Origin: Rhodopirellula halodulae
GTDB taxonomy: Bacteria; Planctomycetota; Planctomycetia; Pirellulales; Pirellulaceae
Assembly: GCF_020966775.1 (NCBI RefSeq)
Contig: NZ_JAJKFV010000029.1
Location: forward strand, 1,419,001-1,483,000
Length of the DNA stretch: 64,000 nucleotides
Reading direction: 5' to 3'
Below, one piece after another: positions 27,351 to 37,214 of this stretch. The notes under the pieces were generated by a model. That model saw only the letters and a program-made list of their open reading frames with translations. It did not search any database and was not told the origin of the DNA. The translations under genes were made by a program, and so were the position numbers. Position 1 is the first letter of the stretch. Each line of letters starts with the position of its first letter.

Positions 27351-28442
27351 GTGAAACCGCTTTGCTTTCTCCTTGCCGAGCATCGAACAAGATGCAGTCG
27401 AAGGAAGCGAGCTCGCGGTCCATCCATTTGGATCCCACTCAATCATTCAGTTCGCGATTGGCTTTCGCTCGGACTGTTGCTGCTGTGTTTCACGACCGTG
27501 GGTTCGTCGTTGGGATGTCGTGGCATCGGTCGTTTTGGCGAAAGTCGACAATCGATCGCGGCACGGCGACTGTCACGTCAGGGCGTGAAAGCGATGCGGC
27601 AGGGCGATTGGACCGTGGCGGAGACGCTATTCACCGAAGCCCTTGATGTTTCCAACAGCAACGATGCGGCTCATCGCGGCATGGCGGAATCGCTTTGGAA
27701 GAAAGGCCAACGCGACGAAGCGATCGAGCATCTCGAAAAGGCGGTTCAGCTATCGGCCGGAGACCCCAAGCACATGCAGCGGCTCGGTCGCATGTACTTG
27801 GAAGTTGGCCGAGTCGATGAGGCGTCACGCCAATGCCAGATCGCCTTGGATTCAGATCGTGATTGGGCCGCTCTGTGGGCGTTGTGGGGTGACTGCAAAG
27901 CGTCTCGCAATGAAATTGACGAGGCACTGGCGGCCTACCACCGAGCATTATCGTTGCAGCCGGATTACCCATATGTCCAAATGCGGACGGCGGAGATCTA
28001 TCACCAACAGCAACGATACGACCGTTTGCTCGCGACGCTGGATCGTCTGCGTGAAGACACGGATTTCGTCGGCGATGTGGAAGAGATGATCCGCCCCGGT
28101 GCGGCTGATCTGCTCCGTGGAATTGCCATGCGTGAATTGGGACGTACGGAGGAGTCCGTTCAGTTTTTCTTGGCGTCCACAAGAAAGAATCCAGTGGATG
28201 CGACCGCTCGATTGCAGTTGGCTTCCATCGCCATGGAAGCAGGACAGCCCGATGTCGCTCAAACTTGGCTCGCCCAGGCCATGCAGTTGGATCCTTCGGC
28301 CACTCGTGAAGCGGGATGGAACCTGGATCCAGCGGCGCAAGGCGTGATCGGTTCCGCGGTCCGGTCCGACGGTTTGTCGACGCCAATGATGCCGCCGCAA
28401 GTGGCAACGCAACCGCGTGCGTCCACGCCCTGGCGACAGTGA
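27351..28442 (+). CDS. TPR-repeat lipoprotein
   Basis: About 364 residues from GTG 27351. A hydrophobic stretch WLSLGLLLLCFTTVGSSLGC ends in a lipobox-like SLGC, so the Cys (about residue 56) is probably lipidated and the rest lies on the periplasmic side. Five or more TPR units follow (for example AVKAMRQGDWTVAETLFTEAL, HRGMAESLWKKGQRDEAIEHL, MQRLGRMYLEVGRVDEASR, WALWGDCKASRNEIDEALAAYHRAL). The C-terminus is Pro/Gln/Thr-rich and disordered. It likely scaffolds a complex. The start is unsure: the signal region is unusually far from every ATG, and ATG 27219 gives 407 residues. Confidence 0.65.
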   Translation: MKPLCFLLAEHRTRCSRRKRARGPSIWIPLNHSVRDWLSLGLLLLCFTTVGSSLGCRGIGRFGESRQSIAARRLSRQGVKAMRQGDWTVAETLFTEALDVSNSNDAAHRGMAESLWKKGQRDEAIEHLEKAVQLSAGDPKHMQRLGRMYLEVGRVDEASRQCQIALDSDRDWAALWALWGDCKASRNEIDEALAAYHRALSLQPDYPYVQMRTAEIYHQQQRYDRLLATLDRLREDTDFVGDVEEMIRPGAADLLRGIAMRELGRTEESVQFFLASTRKNPVDATARLQLASIAMEAGQPDVAQTWLAQAMQLDPSATREAGWNLDPAAQGVIGSAVRSDGLSTPMMPPQVATQPRASTPWRQ

Positions 28443-28464
28443 TGAATCAATCTTGAGCAGCGAA

Positions 28465-29538
28465 TCAGTCTTGCTGGGCCGCTCGCACCAAGCGATCTTG
28501 AATGGCGATCAGCAGGTTGCGGTTGGTGTCCTGCGGCCAACGATCGAGCATCAGCTCATCCACCTCGATCGCATCAAATCCCGCGGCGTCGGCTTCTCTT
28601 AAAACGCTGTACAACCTCGCTGCGATCGTGTGCGGGTCCCCTGTTTCGGACAGATCCCACACGGCGGCATAGCCTTCGACGTGATGGTGCAACGTTCGCA
28701 GCCGAAGACGCAACACCCGGCCATCGGTGGAAGACCGGTTCGCGGTTTCTTTCACCAATCGCAGTGGCGTCGTTGGTGAGTAGTGTTTGCGAAGCATTCC
28801 CGGCGAGGCGAGAGGAGCCGGTGTCGAGCGAGATTTGGCGAGCGTTGCATTAGATCGTGTGGCTACGTCTTTGCTCGATTGCACAGGCTCCTGCAGAGCA
28901 TCTTGCAAACGCTCGACGGACAGCATGCCCTCCCGAAGAATCCTCGGCGGTGAATGCGGATTCGCGATCGAGAGAACGGTGGATTCCAATCCGACTCGAC
29001 ATGGTCCGCCGTCCAGCACCATTTCGACAGCGGATTCTAAACCTTGGATCACATGTTCCGGACGAGTCGGGCTGATGTAGTTCGAAACATTGGCACTGGG
29101 CGCCGCGATGGGAAGCCCGACGGCTTTCAGCAATTCGAGAGCAACAGGATGCTCCGGAACACGAACCGCGACGGTGTCGCCACCGGCGGTGACTTCGTTG
29201 ATGACCCGCGGGGAACGTGGCAACACCAAGGTCAGCGGTCCCGGCCACAATTGGCTGGCTCGTTCAAGTCGTGTTTGGGTGATCGAATTGTCGAGCTGGA
29301 CCAGCGGCAAGACCGCGTCGAGTCCATCCACATGCAGGATCAGCGGATTATTCGCAGGCCGATTTTTCGCGGCGAAGATTTTGTTGACGCAAGCAGATTG
29401 ATCGCCACGAGCCGCCAGACCGTAGACCGTTTCCGTCGGCAGCCCGATCAGCTTGCCATCACGCAGGTGACGACTGGCGAGCTGGATCGCCTCGGGTGAG
29501 GCGGGGTGGATTTTCGGATGCGAGGAATTGGGACTCAT
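28465..29538 (-). CDS. sua5: Threonylcarbamoyl-AMP synthase, Sua5 type
   Basis: A 357-residue enzyme that makes threonylcarbamoyl-AMP from Thr, bicarbonate and ATP, for the t6A37 modification of tRNA. The YrdC domain has IGLPTETVYGLAA, KIFAAKNRPANNPL and PIAAPSANVSNYISPT. The extra C-terminal Sua5 domain (about 245-357, after an SPGMLRKHYSPTTPL linker) distinguishes it from short TsaC. ATG 29538 is used; the frame upstream (to 29586) looks non-coding. It is 66 bp downstream of the giant ATPase gene on the same strand. Confidence 0.9.
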   Translation of the reverse strand: MSPNSSHPKIHPASPEAIQLASRHLRDGKLIGLPTETVYGLAARGDQSACVNKIFAAKNRPANNPLILHVDGLDAVLPLVQLDNSITQTRLERASQLWPGPLTLVLPRSPRVINEVTAGGDTVAVRVPEHPVALELLKAVGLPIAAPSANVSNYISPTRPEHVIQGLESAVEMVLDGGPCRVGLESTVLSIANPHSPPRILREGMLSVERLQDALQEPVQSSKDVATRSNATLAKSRSTPAPLASPGMLRKHYSPTTPLRLVKETANRSSTDGRVLRLRLRTLHHHVEGYAAVWDLSETGDPHTIAARLYSVLREADAAGFDAIEVDELMLDRWPQDTNRNLLIAIQDRLVRAAQQD

Positions 29539-29604
29539 GGCCAATGAGTCTGATTCATCGCGATGGATTCGCAAGCACCCATGCAAAGGCTCTGCAAGCG
29601 ATGC

Positions 29605-32600
29605 CTAACCCTGCCCGGATTCAAACGAGTCCTCGACATCGCGGTAGGTCTTCATCATCTCATCGAGCTGAGTGTGCAAGCGGCTCAAATCACGACTGTT
29701 GCTGATCGATTCTTCCAGCAGCGGCCGCATCCATTCTTGCATCAGGTGGAATTGGCCTTTGACCAAATCCGCGAGGACGCGAGGCACCTTGTGCTGCACC
29801 AAGATCTTTTGATCCGGCGGCGATGCGGCCTGCTGACGCGAAATGGTTTCTAACTGAGTGGCGGTGGTCTCCAATCGATTCGACATCAACTCGCCCATCG
29901 CCAGCAGCGTTTGCCGCAGGTTGTCGACCCGAGAATCCATGCGTTCTTCGGCGGAGTGATCCTCCATGGCGATCGCTTTGGCAATCACTTGGCGAATGGA
30001 TTCCAGGCCGTCTCGCATGGATGCCAACTGACGCAGCACCTGAGTCGCTTGGTCCTCGCCGTCCATCCCGGCCATGCGGACGCTTTCCACGAACGCGTAC
30101 TTGATGGCGTCCCAACGTTGTTTTTCCTCCGGAGTCAGGATCCCCATCAGTTCCTTGAACTTCAGGACGTTGGATTCATTGTCGGTGGTCAGTGTTTGAG
30201 CGTCTTGCTCGTAGTTGCTGACGATCAATGATTGCAGTTCGGCATCGTTCATCACCGGTGCGACTCGCTCGGCGATGCGGTTCATGTTGCGGTAACTTCC
30301 TTGCAGCTTGAACGGAGGCTCTGTGCGATATTCATCCGCCTGAGCGGCAGAGCGAATGTAAGCCCGGTTCACCCGAAGCACGACATCACGAACGCGAAGG
30401 AGTTTGCGAGTGACCTCGAACATGTCACGGATCTGGTCCAGACTGAACGAGGCTTCCAGTTCGATGCCTTCGACAGAATCGCGGGTTGCTGCTGCGATGA
30501 TGGTCCGTGCATCGGCGGGCGAAGCGTTGGCGAGCGGTGCCAGCGTGACATTGCTGGTCAAGCAGTTTTCGAGGTAACTCATCTCGAACGCTTCGGCCGA
30601 TTCGCCGATGATCTCGCCCAAGTTGTATACGTCGGCCCGGTTGGACAGCATGTCGGGAATCTGGAACCGTTCACCGGATTCCGTGTAGGGGTTCCCCGCC
30701 ATCACCACGGCGACGCGACGACCGCGAAGATCGTAGGTGCGCGTTTTTCCGTTTCGAACGCCTTCAATTCGGCGGGTGGCATCGCACAAAGAGATGAACT
30801 TTTGGAGCAGCTCGGGATGGGTGTGCTGAATGTCATCCAAGTACAGCATGACGTTGTCACCCATTTCGAGTGCCAAATTCAGCCGCATGACTTCTTCGCG
30901 AGCGGCTGCGTTGGGCGCTTCCGCCGGATCCAACGATGTCACACCGTGCCCAATCGCCGGACCATTGATCTTCATGAAGACCAACCCAAGCCGGCTGGCG
31001 ATGTACTCCATCAAAGTGGTTTTGCCGTAACCGGGCGGCGAGATCAGCAACAGCAATCCCATGCGATCGGTTCGTTTGTCTTCGCCGACCGTCCCCATTT
31101 GTTTGGCAAGATTGTCACCAATCAGCGGCAAGTAGACTTGGTCGAGCAATTGGTTGCGGACGAAACTGCTCAGCACGCGAGGTTTGAACTCGTCCAAACG
31201 CATCGAGTCACGAGCTTCCTGCACGCATTCTGATTTGGCGACGTGCAACGAACGGAAACGAGGCACCACGTTTTCTCGGTAGTGACGCAGACGCGTCACA
31301 AAATCGTGATAGTGCAGCGTCATCGTTTCTCGTTCGATGCGCGGATGACTGCCGGCCAGTCCCGTCAGTTCCCGAGTCACTGACGCGGGAATGACTTGCT
31401 TTCCTGGCAATCGGTTGGTGCTGGTTTCTTTCGCTTCCAACACCGATTGATAGATCAACCAAGCCAATTCGTCTCGATACCATTTGGGTGAATCGCCCGC
31501 GTCCTTTTCCGATTGGTCCTTTCGTTTTTGTAAAAAAGCATCCGCCCAGTTGCGTGCCAGCACAAACGCGTGGGTCGGCGAGGATGTGGTCGGCTTGAGG
31601 CCGCCCAGGACCCATCGTTTCTGATCCGATTCGGGCAACGAATCAACAAAGTCTTTGCGCAGGGAATCGGCTTGTTCACTCACCGCGAATTTGGTGGGGG
31701 CCGTTACCAATTGTTGGAACAGATATCCCGCGATGCGTTCGGCGGTGATGTCGGTGGAAAATAGCGGCTGCCAATCATCTTGCTGCTGACGAGCCAATTC
31801 GGCGAGATGATTGCGGAATTCGATGGCAGGCTCCGCGTCCGGAAACGCAAACGCCAGTTTTGCGAATCCTGCAATCCATTGTTCCATCTGCTTGCGCTGT
31901 TTTGCGTCCAGGAAACATCGCCACCAAACTTGCGCGGCCGTTCGCAGTGACGGCGAATGGCGAAGCAGTCCAATGGATCGGTCAAGGTCGACCAGTCCGC
32001 GAAGAATGATGGCCGTGTCGTTGTCGTGAACACCTTTGGCGTAGCCCTCATCGAACCGACCCGCCATTTGCTCGGCAACCCAAGCGGGAGTGAGTTGATC
32101 CAGCTCTGCGATGGTGTCCATCTGACCGGATTCAAACAGGTCCATCGCCAAGTACTCAGCGCGGTAGACCACGTTGTTTTCGCTGACCAGCGATTGATTC
32201 CAAAGGTCTCGCGAAGATTCCAGGCGTTCGTCGCGAATGGGATCGAAATACTGGGTGCCGGTCAGGTGCAGACACAATTCTTCGCCGCGTAGCACCGTTG
32301 TCAGGTCCAACGGTTGCGTGTTCACCGCGAATTTGCGTTCGCCCAGCCGGATGACGTCGCCGCCGTCTTCATACAGATCTTGGCGATCTTTCAAACCACG
32401 AAGAGCGTCCTCGCGAAGGGTTTTGAGTCGACTTTGCAGATCGCCGACGCGAACGGCGTCACCCAGTTCATCCAGTTCGTCGATCAGGCTGCGGATTTTT
32501 CCGACCATCAAATCGCCCGCGAAGTAGGCGGCAATTTGATCGATCGATTCCATGTTCGAAACGCGGTGTTGGATGCCGCTTAAAATCCGGTCGGCGGCAG

Positions 32601-34974
32601 AACTCAACGCTTCGGCCCGTCGGTTCCGTTTCTCGACCAACGCCACTTTGCGAGATTCAAACGCGGCGTAAACCTCTTCGCGACGAGCCGCCAGTGTTTC
32701 GATGAATTCATCGAACTCGGCGAAGCGACCTTCCAGTTCCTCGAGCTGAACCATCACTTTGGTGAGGTACTCATCGCATCGATTTGGCGTGTCGCAGACG
32801 TCGAGGTAACCGGTGGTGGTTTGTTCCAATAGCTTCAACTGCGATGCAAATTCAGCTCGTCCTTCGACACCGATCAGCTCTTGTTTGCGGTTCTTTAGCG
32901 CACTGCGAACACGATTCACATTCGCGAATACGTCGCCGATCGAATCGATGATGGAGGTTCGTTTGGTCGCGTCGTCGATTTGCAGGTTGCTGACGGTTTC
33001 GGTCAGCAATTCCAAGTCCGCCGCGGCTTGGTCGATCTCTTCTTCGAGCTCTTTGGCCTGCGTGACACCCTTGATCTCCGGCACGCGTTGTTGCGTTTTC
33101 GCCACGCGGTCTCGGTACGGTTGCAGGGCGTCTTCGCCGAGCAAAAACTCCACGCAACGCCGGCTCAGGCGTTCGGATTGTTCCTCCGTGGTGGCTTCCA
33201 ACTCTTCAACGATGCTCAGGTCGACAAATCGAAGTTCACGCAGCGCGATCGCTCGGCCTCGCTGAACACGCAATTGAGCCAGTGAGCTGACGAACTGATC
33301 AATCGAAGCGAACCGTGAACGCTCGATCTCTTTGAGAACCTGTTGGGTCTCGGTTTGGACCTGGCGAGTTTGTTTGACGGTGGCTTGCCGAACACGAACG
33401 ACCTTTTCGTATTCCTCGATGGCCGCACCCGCCGCTTCGCGAATTTTGCGAAGGGGGTCGGCGAGGTGATGCGTTTCTTCGTTGTCGATCCAGAAGTAAC
33501 TGTCGAGAACATCACCAGCTTTCTTTGACAGGTCGACGTACAAGTCGTTGTAGCTGTCGTCCTTGTCGATCAGTTGCAAGATCTCGCTGCACTCGGCCAT
33601 CCCGCGAACGAGGTCTTTGTTCCCGATTTTGAACAGCAGCGAATCCGGTTGATTGTCCGGCAGGTAGTTTTCACTGGTGAACGGCGTTTGCCAAAGCTGG
33701 ATCGCATGATGCTTCTGCGGCGTGTCTTGGCCCTTGAAGCAAACCATCTCGCCGGCTTCGAAAAATGTTTGTCCGTGGCACACCAAAGGCGTGTCGACGG
33801 ATTGGCGAATTTGGTTGTAGCGAAGCTGGATGTACGTTCCGTCTTCCACGTTTGAAAACAGGTACAGGCTGTCTTCACCGTTGGGTGACACGATCGTTCG
33901 TTCGTAACGCATGTCGACCAAGCCATGGTCAAAGCGTTTGAACTCACCCGATTGCAGGTAGTACCCTCCGGGAAAGATCAGTCCTTGGTCACCCGGCAAC
34001 ATCACGCAGGCATGTTGAATCTCATCCAAGCGGAGTGCTTGGTTGATCTTGCCGTTGAAGATGATGTATCGGAACTGATTCTCTTGGTACGGTTTGATCT
34101 TCAGCAGCACCAAATGGCCGACGATCGCGTAGTGAATCTCGGCGTCGTCTAGTTTTTGGTCTGCGTTGTCGACCGGTTCGGCGTAGATGCCCTCCCCGCT
34201 GCTGGTGTTGTTTTCGACCTTGATGGTCAGGTCGCCACCGACCGTTTCGACAAAAACGCGATCATCGATCGAGATATGCGGGTGTTCGCCATAGTGGTGC
34301 ATGTCCCGCGTGGTGCGAACCCAGCGAAATTCGTGCTGGTCCGGCAACCGCACTTCATGATCGCTTCGGTTGTCGATGTATTGAAGCCCTTGTTCGCTGC
34401 GTCGCCATTTGAACGACTTGATGTCGCGAGCGGTTTTGCCGACGCGAAACACCATGTGCAGGATGGGACCACTGACGAAGAACCGCAGGAACGTCGTGTC
34501 TTTATAGAACCGATACAGCTCGTGGAAATCGTTCACGAAACGGTCATCTTGGATTCGTTCCAAGGATCGTTCGTGAAATTCTGTGTTTTTGAGTTGATAA
34601 ACCGAGAACACATCGGGCAATTCGATTTCCGTCTTCAGACCGAATTGGACGTTGTATCCAAAGAGAAATTCATCACCCATCGAGACGATGTCACGCGGCA
34701 CACAGTTGTGTTCCGTCGTGACACGCTGAGTCGCGATCAGGCGAGTTTCGATGTTCCCAAAGACTTCTCCGCGATCTTCATTCAGCCGCGACAGGCGATC
34801 TCGCAGATCGGTTGCCGCGGTTCGAAGACGATTGCGAAGCACCTCGTAGGTGCCGCCGGACAACTGCGCCGCTGCATCTTGCGAGGACTGTGCTTCGGCA
34901 CCGCGGTCGACGACCGATGGATCGGTCGCCGAATTCGAACGCGAAGCCGCTTCGGAGGAAGCGTCCGCAGCCAC
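29605..34974 (-). CDS. Giant AAA+ ATPase, DUF3686 'DNA repair ATPase' type
   Basis: 1789 residues. An N-terminal region of about 500 residues, largely beta-rich (RFFVSGPILHMVFRVG, FPGGYYLQSGEFKRFDHG), fits what I recall of DUF3686. A long coiled-coil/helical middle follows (about 520-1200). The AAA+ module has Walker A SPPGYGKTT with Lys1318, Walker B VMLYLDDIQ near 1385, sensor-1 VVMAGNPYTESGE and a DMLSNRADVYNLGEI segment like MoxR/midasin ATPases. The C-terminus is a second helical region ending DVEDSFESGQG. It starts with GTG 2 bp after the flotillin stop, so the two are translationally linked. The DNA-repair label is a family name only; its substrate is unknown. Confidence 0.75.
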   Translation of the reverse strand: MAADASSEAASRSNSATDPSVVDRGAEAQSSQDAAAQLSGGTYEVLRNRLRTAATDLRDRLSRLNEDRGEVFGNIETRLIATQRVTTEHNCVPRDIVSMGDEFLFGYNVQFGLKTEIELPDVFSVYQLKNTEFHERSLERIQDDRFVNDFHELYRFYKDTTFLRFFVSGPILHMVFRVGKTARDIKSFKWRRSEQGLQYIDNRSDHEVRLPDQHEFRWVRTTRDMHHYGEHPHISIDDRVFVETVGGDLTIKVENNTSSGEGIYAEPVDNADQKLDDAEIHYAIVGHLVLLKIKPYQENQFRYIIFNGKINQALRLDEIQHACVMLPGDQGLIFPGGYYLQSGEFKRFDHGLVDMRYERTIVSPNGEDSLYLFSNVEDGTYIQLRYNQIRQSVDTPLVCHGQTFFEAGEMVCFKGQDTPQKHHAIQLWQTPFTSENYLPDNQPDSLLFKIGNKDLVRGMAECSEILQLIDKDDSYNDLYVDLSKKAGDVLDSYFWIDNEETHHLADPLRKIREAAGAAIEEYEKVVRVRQATVKQTRQVQTETQQVLKEIERSRFASIDQFVSSLAQLRVQRGRAIALRELRFVDLSIVEELEATTEEQSERLSRRCVEFLLGEDALQPYRDRVAKTQQRVPEIKGVTQAKELEEEIDQAAADLELLTETVSNLQIDDATKRTSIIDSIGDVFANVNRVRSALKNRKQELIGVEGRAEFASQLKLLEQTTTGYLDVCDTPNRCDEYLTKVMVQLEELEGRFAEFDEFIETLAARREEVYAAFESRKVALVEKRNRRAEALSSAADRILSGIQHRVSNMESIDQIAAYFAGDLMVGKIRSLIDELDELGDAVRVGDLQSRLKTLREDALRGLKDRQDLYEDGGDVIRLGERKFAVNTQPLDLTTVLRGEELCLHLTGTQYFDPIRDERLESSRDLWNQSLVSENNVVYRAEYLAMDLFESGQMDTIAELDQLTPAWVAEQMAGRFDEGYAKGVHDNDTAIILRGLVDLDRSIGLLRHSPSLRTAAQVWWRCFLDAKQRKQMEQWIAGFAKLAFAFPDAEPAIEFRNHLAELARQQQDDWQPLFSTDITAERIAGYLFQQLVTAPTKFAVSEQADSLRKDFVDSLPESDQKRWVLGGLKPTTSSPTHAFVLARNWADAFLQKRKDQSEKDAGDSPKWYRDELAWLIYQSVLEAKETSTNRLPGKQVIPASVTRELTGLAGSHPRIERETMTLHYHDFVTRLRHYRENVVPRFRSLHVAKSECVQEARDSMRLDEFKPRVLSSFVRNQLLDQVYLPLIGDNLAKQMGTVGEDKRTDRMGLLLLISPPGYGKTTLMEYIASRLGLVFMKINGPAIGHGVTSLDPAEAPNAAAREEVMRLNLALEMGDNVMLYLDDIQHTHPELLQKFISLCDATRRIEGVRNGKTRTYDLRGRRVAVVMAGNPYTESGERFQIPDMLSNRADVYNLGEIIGESAEAFEMSYLENCLTSNVTLAPLANASPADARTIIAAATRDSVEGIELEASFSLDQIRDMFEVTRKLLRVRDVVLRVNRAYIRSAAQADEYRTEPPFKLQGSYRNMNRIAERVAPVMNDAELQSLIVSNYEQDAQTLTTDNESNVLKFKELMGILTPEEKQRWDAIKYAFVESVRMAGMDGEDQATQVLRQLASMRDGLESIRQVIAKAIAMEDHSAEERMDSRVDNLRQTLLAMGELMSNRLETTATQLETISRQQAASPPDQKILVQHKVPRVLADLVKGQFHLMQEWMRPLLEESISNSRDLSRLHTQLDEMMKTYRDVEDSFESGQG

Positions 34975-34976
34975 GA

Positions 34977-37040
34977 TCAGGCCTTCTTACCGTTGGAAGG
35001 AACTTTCTTTCCGGGAACCGTGTCCGGCGAACCGGCCAACAGACGACTGACTTTCTGATCCGCGACGTTTGCCGTGCCAGCCATGCTGAGCAGACTGGTC
35101 AGTTGAGTCCGGACATCATCGGTCGAGGTCATGCCCATCAATTTCGCAATCAAAGCGGCAATGGACAGGTCCTTCACCCCATCCGTGTCCAAACCGAACT
35201 GAGCGATCAGTTCCTTGATTTGGTCACGGAAGTATTCCGCGTTGCCATCGAAGAATGTGTTCTTGATGTCCGTTGCGACTTGGCTGTTGTAGACAAATCG
35301 ATCGATCGCTTTGCCGCCTTTGACCGCGGAAGTGATCTGGTCGAAGAATTCTCCATCGCCACCGACAATGTCGATGCGAGCCGCTTGCAAAGCTTCGCCG
35401 ATCACACCGGCTTGGCTTTCGGCGATGCCGCGTTGAGCATTGATCGCCGCGATTTCGACTTCCTTTTCCTTCTCCAGTTGGAGCTTGAATTCTTCGTGTT
35501 CTTTGCCAACACCATCCAGTTTCTTCATCGCTTCGGCCTTCTCGGTGATACCGGTTGCCTCGGCGGTGTATTTTTCGCGTGACACCTTGGCCTCGGCCAA
35601 GCCTTCCTTTTCGAGCGAGACCGCTTTGGCTTCCTGCACCTGAGCTTCGGCCAATCCAGCCGCAGCGGCTTGAGCGGCTTCGGCTTCCGCCAGCATCTTG
35701 GTCGCAGCGGTTTCTTTCTCGGCTGCGTCGCGTTTGGCTTCGGCTTCGATGCGGATCTTTTCGGCCAGCAATTCGCTGCTCTCTTTTTCCGTCTGAGCCA
35801 GCTTGGTTTGGCGAATCAGTTCTTCTTCGGCCTTCATCTGAGCGGCCGTGATTTGCACCGTTTTTTGACGTTCGGCTTTCGCATGTTCTTCGGTGTCTTT
35901 GATCCGTTCTTGTTCTTCGACCACCGCACGTTCGACCGCGACACGTTCGCGAATGACTTCTTGGATGTTGCGTTTTTCGACTTCGATTGCTTTCTCTTTT
36001 TCAACGTCGGCAACACCCACGACACGCATGCGTTCGGTGGCTTCCAAATCGCGATCTCGATTGACGCGTTCCAGTTCGACCGCATCCGTTTTCTCTTTGT
36101 TGCGCATCGCAACCAAGATCTGACGGGCTTTGTTTTCTTCGGCGATCCCGATCTCTTCTTCGGTTTGAATGCGGGCTCGTTCCGACTCCAAGCGTTGTTC
36201 TTCTTTGACCTTTGCCGCGGAAGCCTGTTCACGAGACGTGATCTCGGCGATTTCGCGTTGTTGTTTTTCAACGGCTTCGACGCGTTGACGCTCCAGTTCG
36301 AGGATCGTTTCCTCGGCCTCGACGTCTTGTTTCTTCAGCGTCTTTTCTTTGTCACGGGTGAACTGGTTTTCCTTGATCTTTTCGGTCGCGGTCAATTCGG
36401 TGATCTTCTTGATGCCTTCCGCGTCCAAAATGTTGGTCGGGCTGAGCATCTCGAGCGGTGTTTGTTCGAGGTAGTCGATTGCCGCGTCATCCAGACGGTA
36501 ACCGTTCAGATCGGTCCCGATGACTTTTAGAATTTCTTCTTTGAACTTGTCGCGTTGGTCATAGAGGTCGACAAAGTCGAACTGCTTCCCGACCGTCTTC
36601 AACGCTTCACTGAATTTCGCGTCGAACAATTCGCGAAGCGTTTCAAGTTCGCTACAGCGTTTGGCCCCGATGGATTGTGCGACCTCTTTCATCTCTTCGG
36701 GACTCTTATCGACCCGGACGAAGAACGCCACCTTGATGTCCGCTCGGATGTTGTCGCGGCAGATCAGGCCTTCGCTACCCTGTCTCTGGATCTCAAAGCT
36801 TTTCAGCGTGAGGTCCATGAACTCGTGTTGTTGGACGAGCGGGATGATCAGCATGCCTTCGCCGGTGACCGCGCGGACGCCGCCCGCACCCGATTTCACG
36901 ATGGCACGATCGGGGCCGACCTTGATGTAGTAACTCTTGAAGAGGATGGCGACCAACAATCCGACCAGGAACAGGCCTCCAACCAGGATGATCGCCGCAT
37001 CCTTGCCGACGGAGTCTGTGATAAGTGCAGCCAACATCAT
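34977..37040 (-). CDS. Flotillin family (YqiK-like) SPFH protein
   Basis: 687 residues. One N-terminal transmembrane helix (AAIILVGGLFLVGLLVAILF, residues 15-34), then the SPFH/Band 7 domain (about 35-220: YYIKVGPDRAIVKSG, GGVRAVTGEGMLIIPLVQ, DIKVAFFVRVD). A very long, charged coiled coil follows (about 220-560) with many Ala-Glu repeats such as TKMLAEAEAAQAAAAGLAEA. A globular C-terminal part (about 565-687) precedes a Lys-rich tail. Such proteins oligomerise into membrane microdomains. The YqiJ-like gene is upstream (174 bp) and the giant ATPase 2 bp downstream. Family certain, partner roles inferred. Confidence 0.88.
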   Translation of the reverse strand: MMLAALITDSVGKDAAIILVGGLFLVGLLVAILFKSYYIKVGPDRAIVKSGAGGVRAVTGEGMLIIPLVQQHEFMDLTLKSFEIQRQGSEGLICRDNIRADIKVAFFVRVDKSPEEMKEVAQSIGAKRCSELETLRELFDAKFSEALKTVGKQFDFVDLYDQRDKFKEEILKVIGTDLNGYRLDDAAIDYLEQTPLEMLSPTNILDAEGIKKITELTATEKIKENQFTRDKEKTLKKQDVEAEETILELERQRVEAVEKQQREIAEITSREQASAAKVKEEQRLESERARIQTEEEIGIAEENKARQILVAMRNKEKTDAVELERVNRDRDLEATERMRVVGVADVEKEKAIEVEKRNIQEVIRERVAVERAVVEEQERIKDTEEHAKAERQKTVQITAAQMKAEEELIRQTKLAQTEKESSELLAEKIRIEAEAKRDAAEKETAATKMLAEAEAAQAAAAGLAEAQVQEAKAVSLEKEGLAEAKVSREKYTAEATGITEKAEAMKKLDGVGKEHEEFKLQLEKEKEVEIAAINAQRGIAESQAGVIGEALQAARIDIVGGDGEFFDQITSAVKGGKAIDRFVYNSQVATDIKNTFFDGNAEYFRDQIKELIAQFGLDTDGVKDLSIAALIAKLMGMTSTDDVRTQLTSLLSMAGTANVADQKVSRLLAGSPDTVPGKKVPSNGKKA

Positions 37041-37214
37041 GAAGGTTCTTTCGTCTGAGTGACCTTGGGGAAGGATCGTGCGACGTTCCGCGAGCAGATC
37101 GTCGTCGTGTTTGCTGGGCCAGCGGGACTGTGAGAGTCTGCCGGTTTTGATTGGACAGGCGTGGTTTGCCGCCTCTTTCAGGGCATTGAATGCCGTCGGA
37201 GGGGGCGCGTGGAT

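Noticed and set aside
34156-35058. 300-codon plus-strand frame within the giant ATPase gene
   Set aside because: Fully antisense to the ATPase start region; no recognisable motif.
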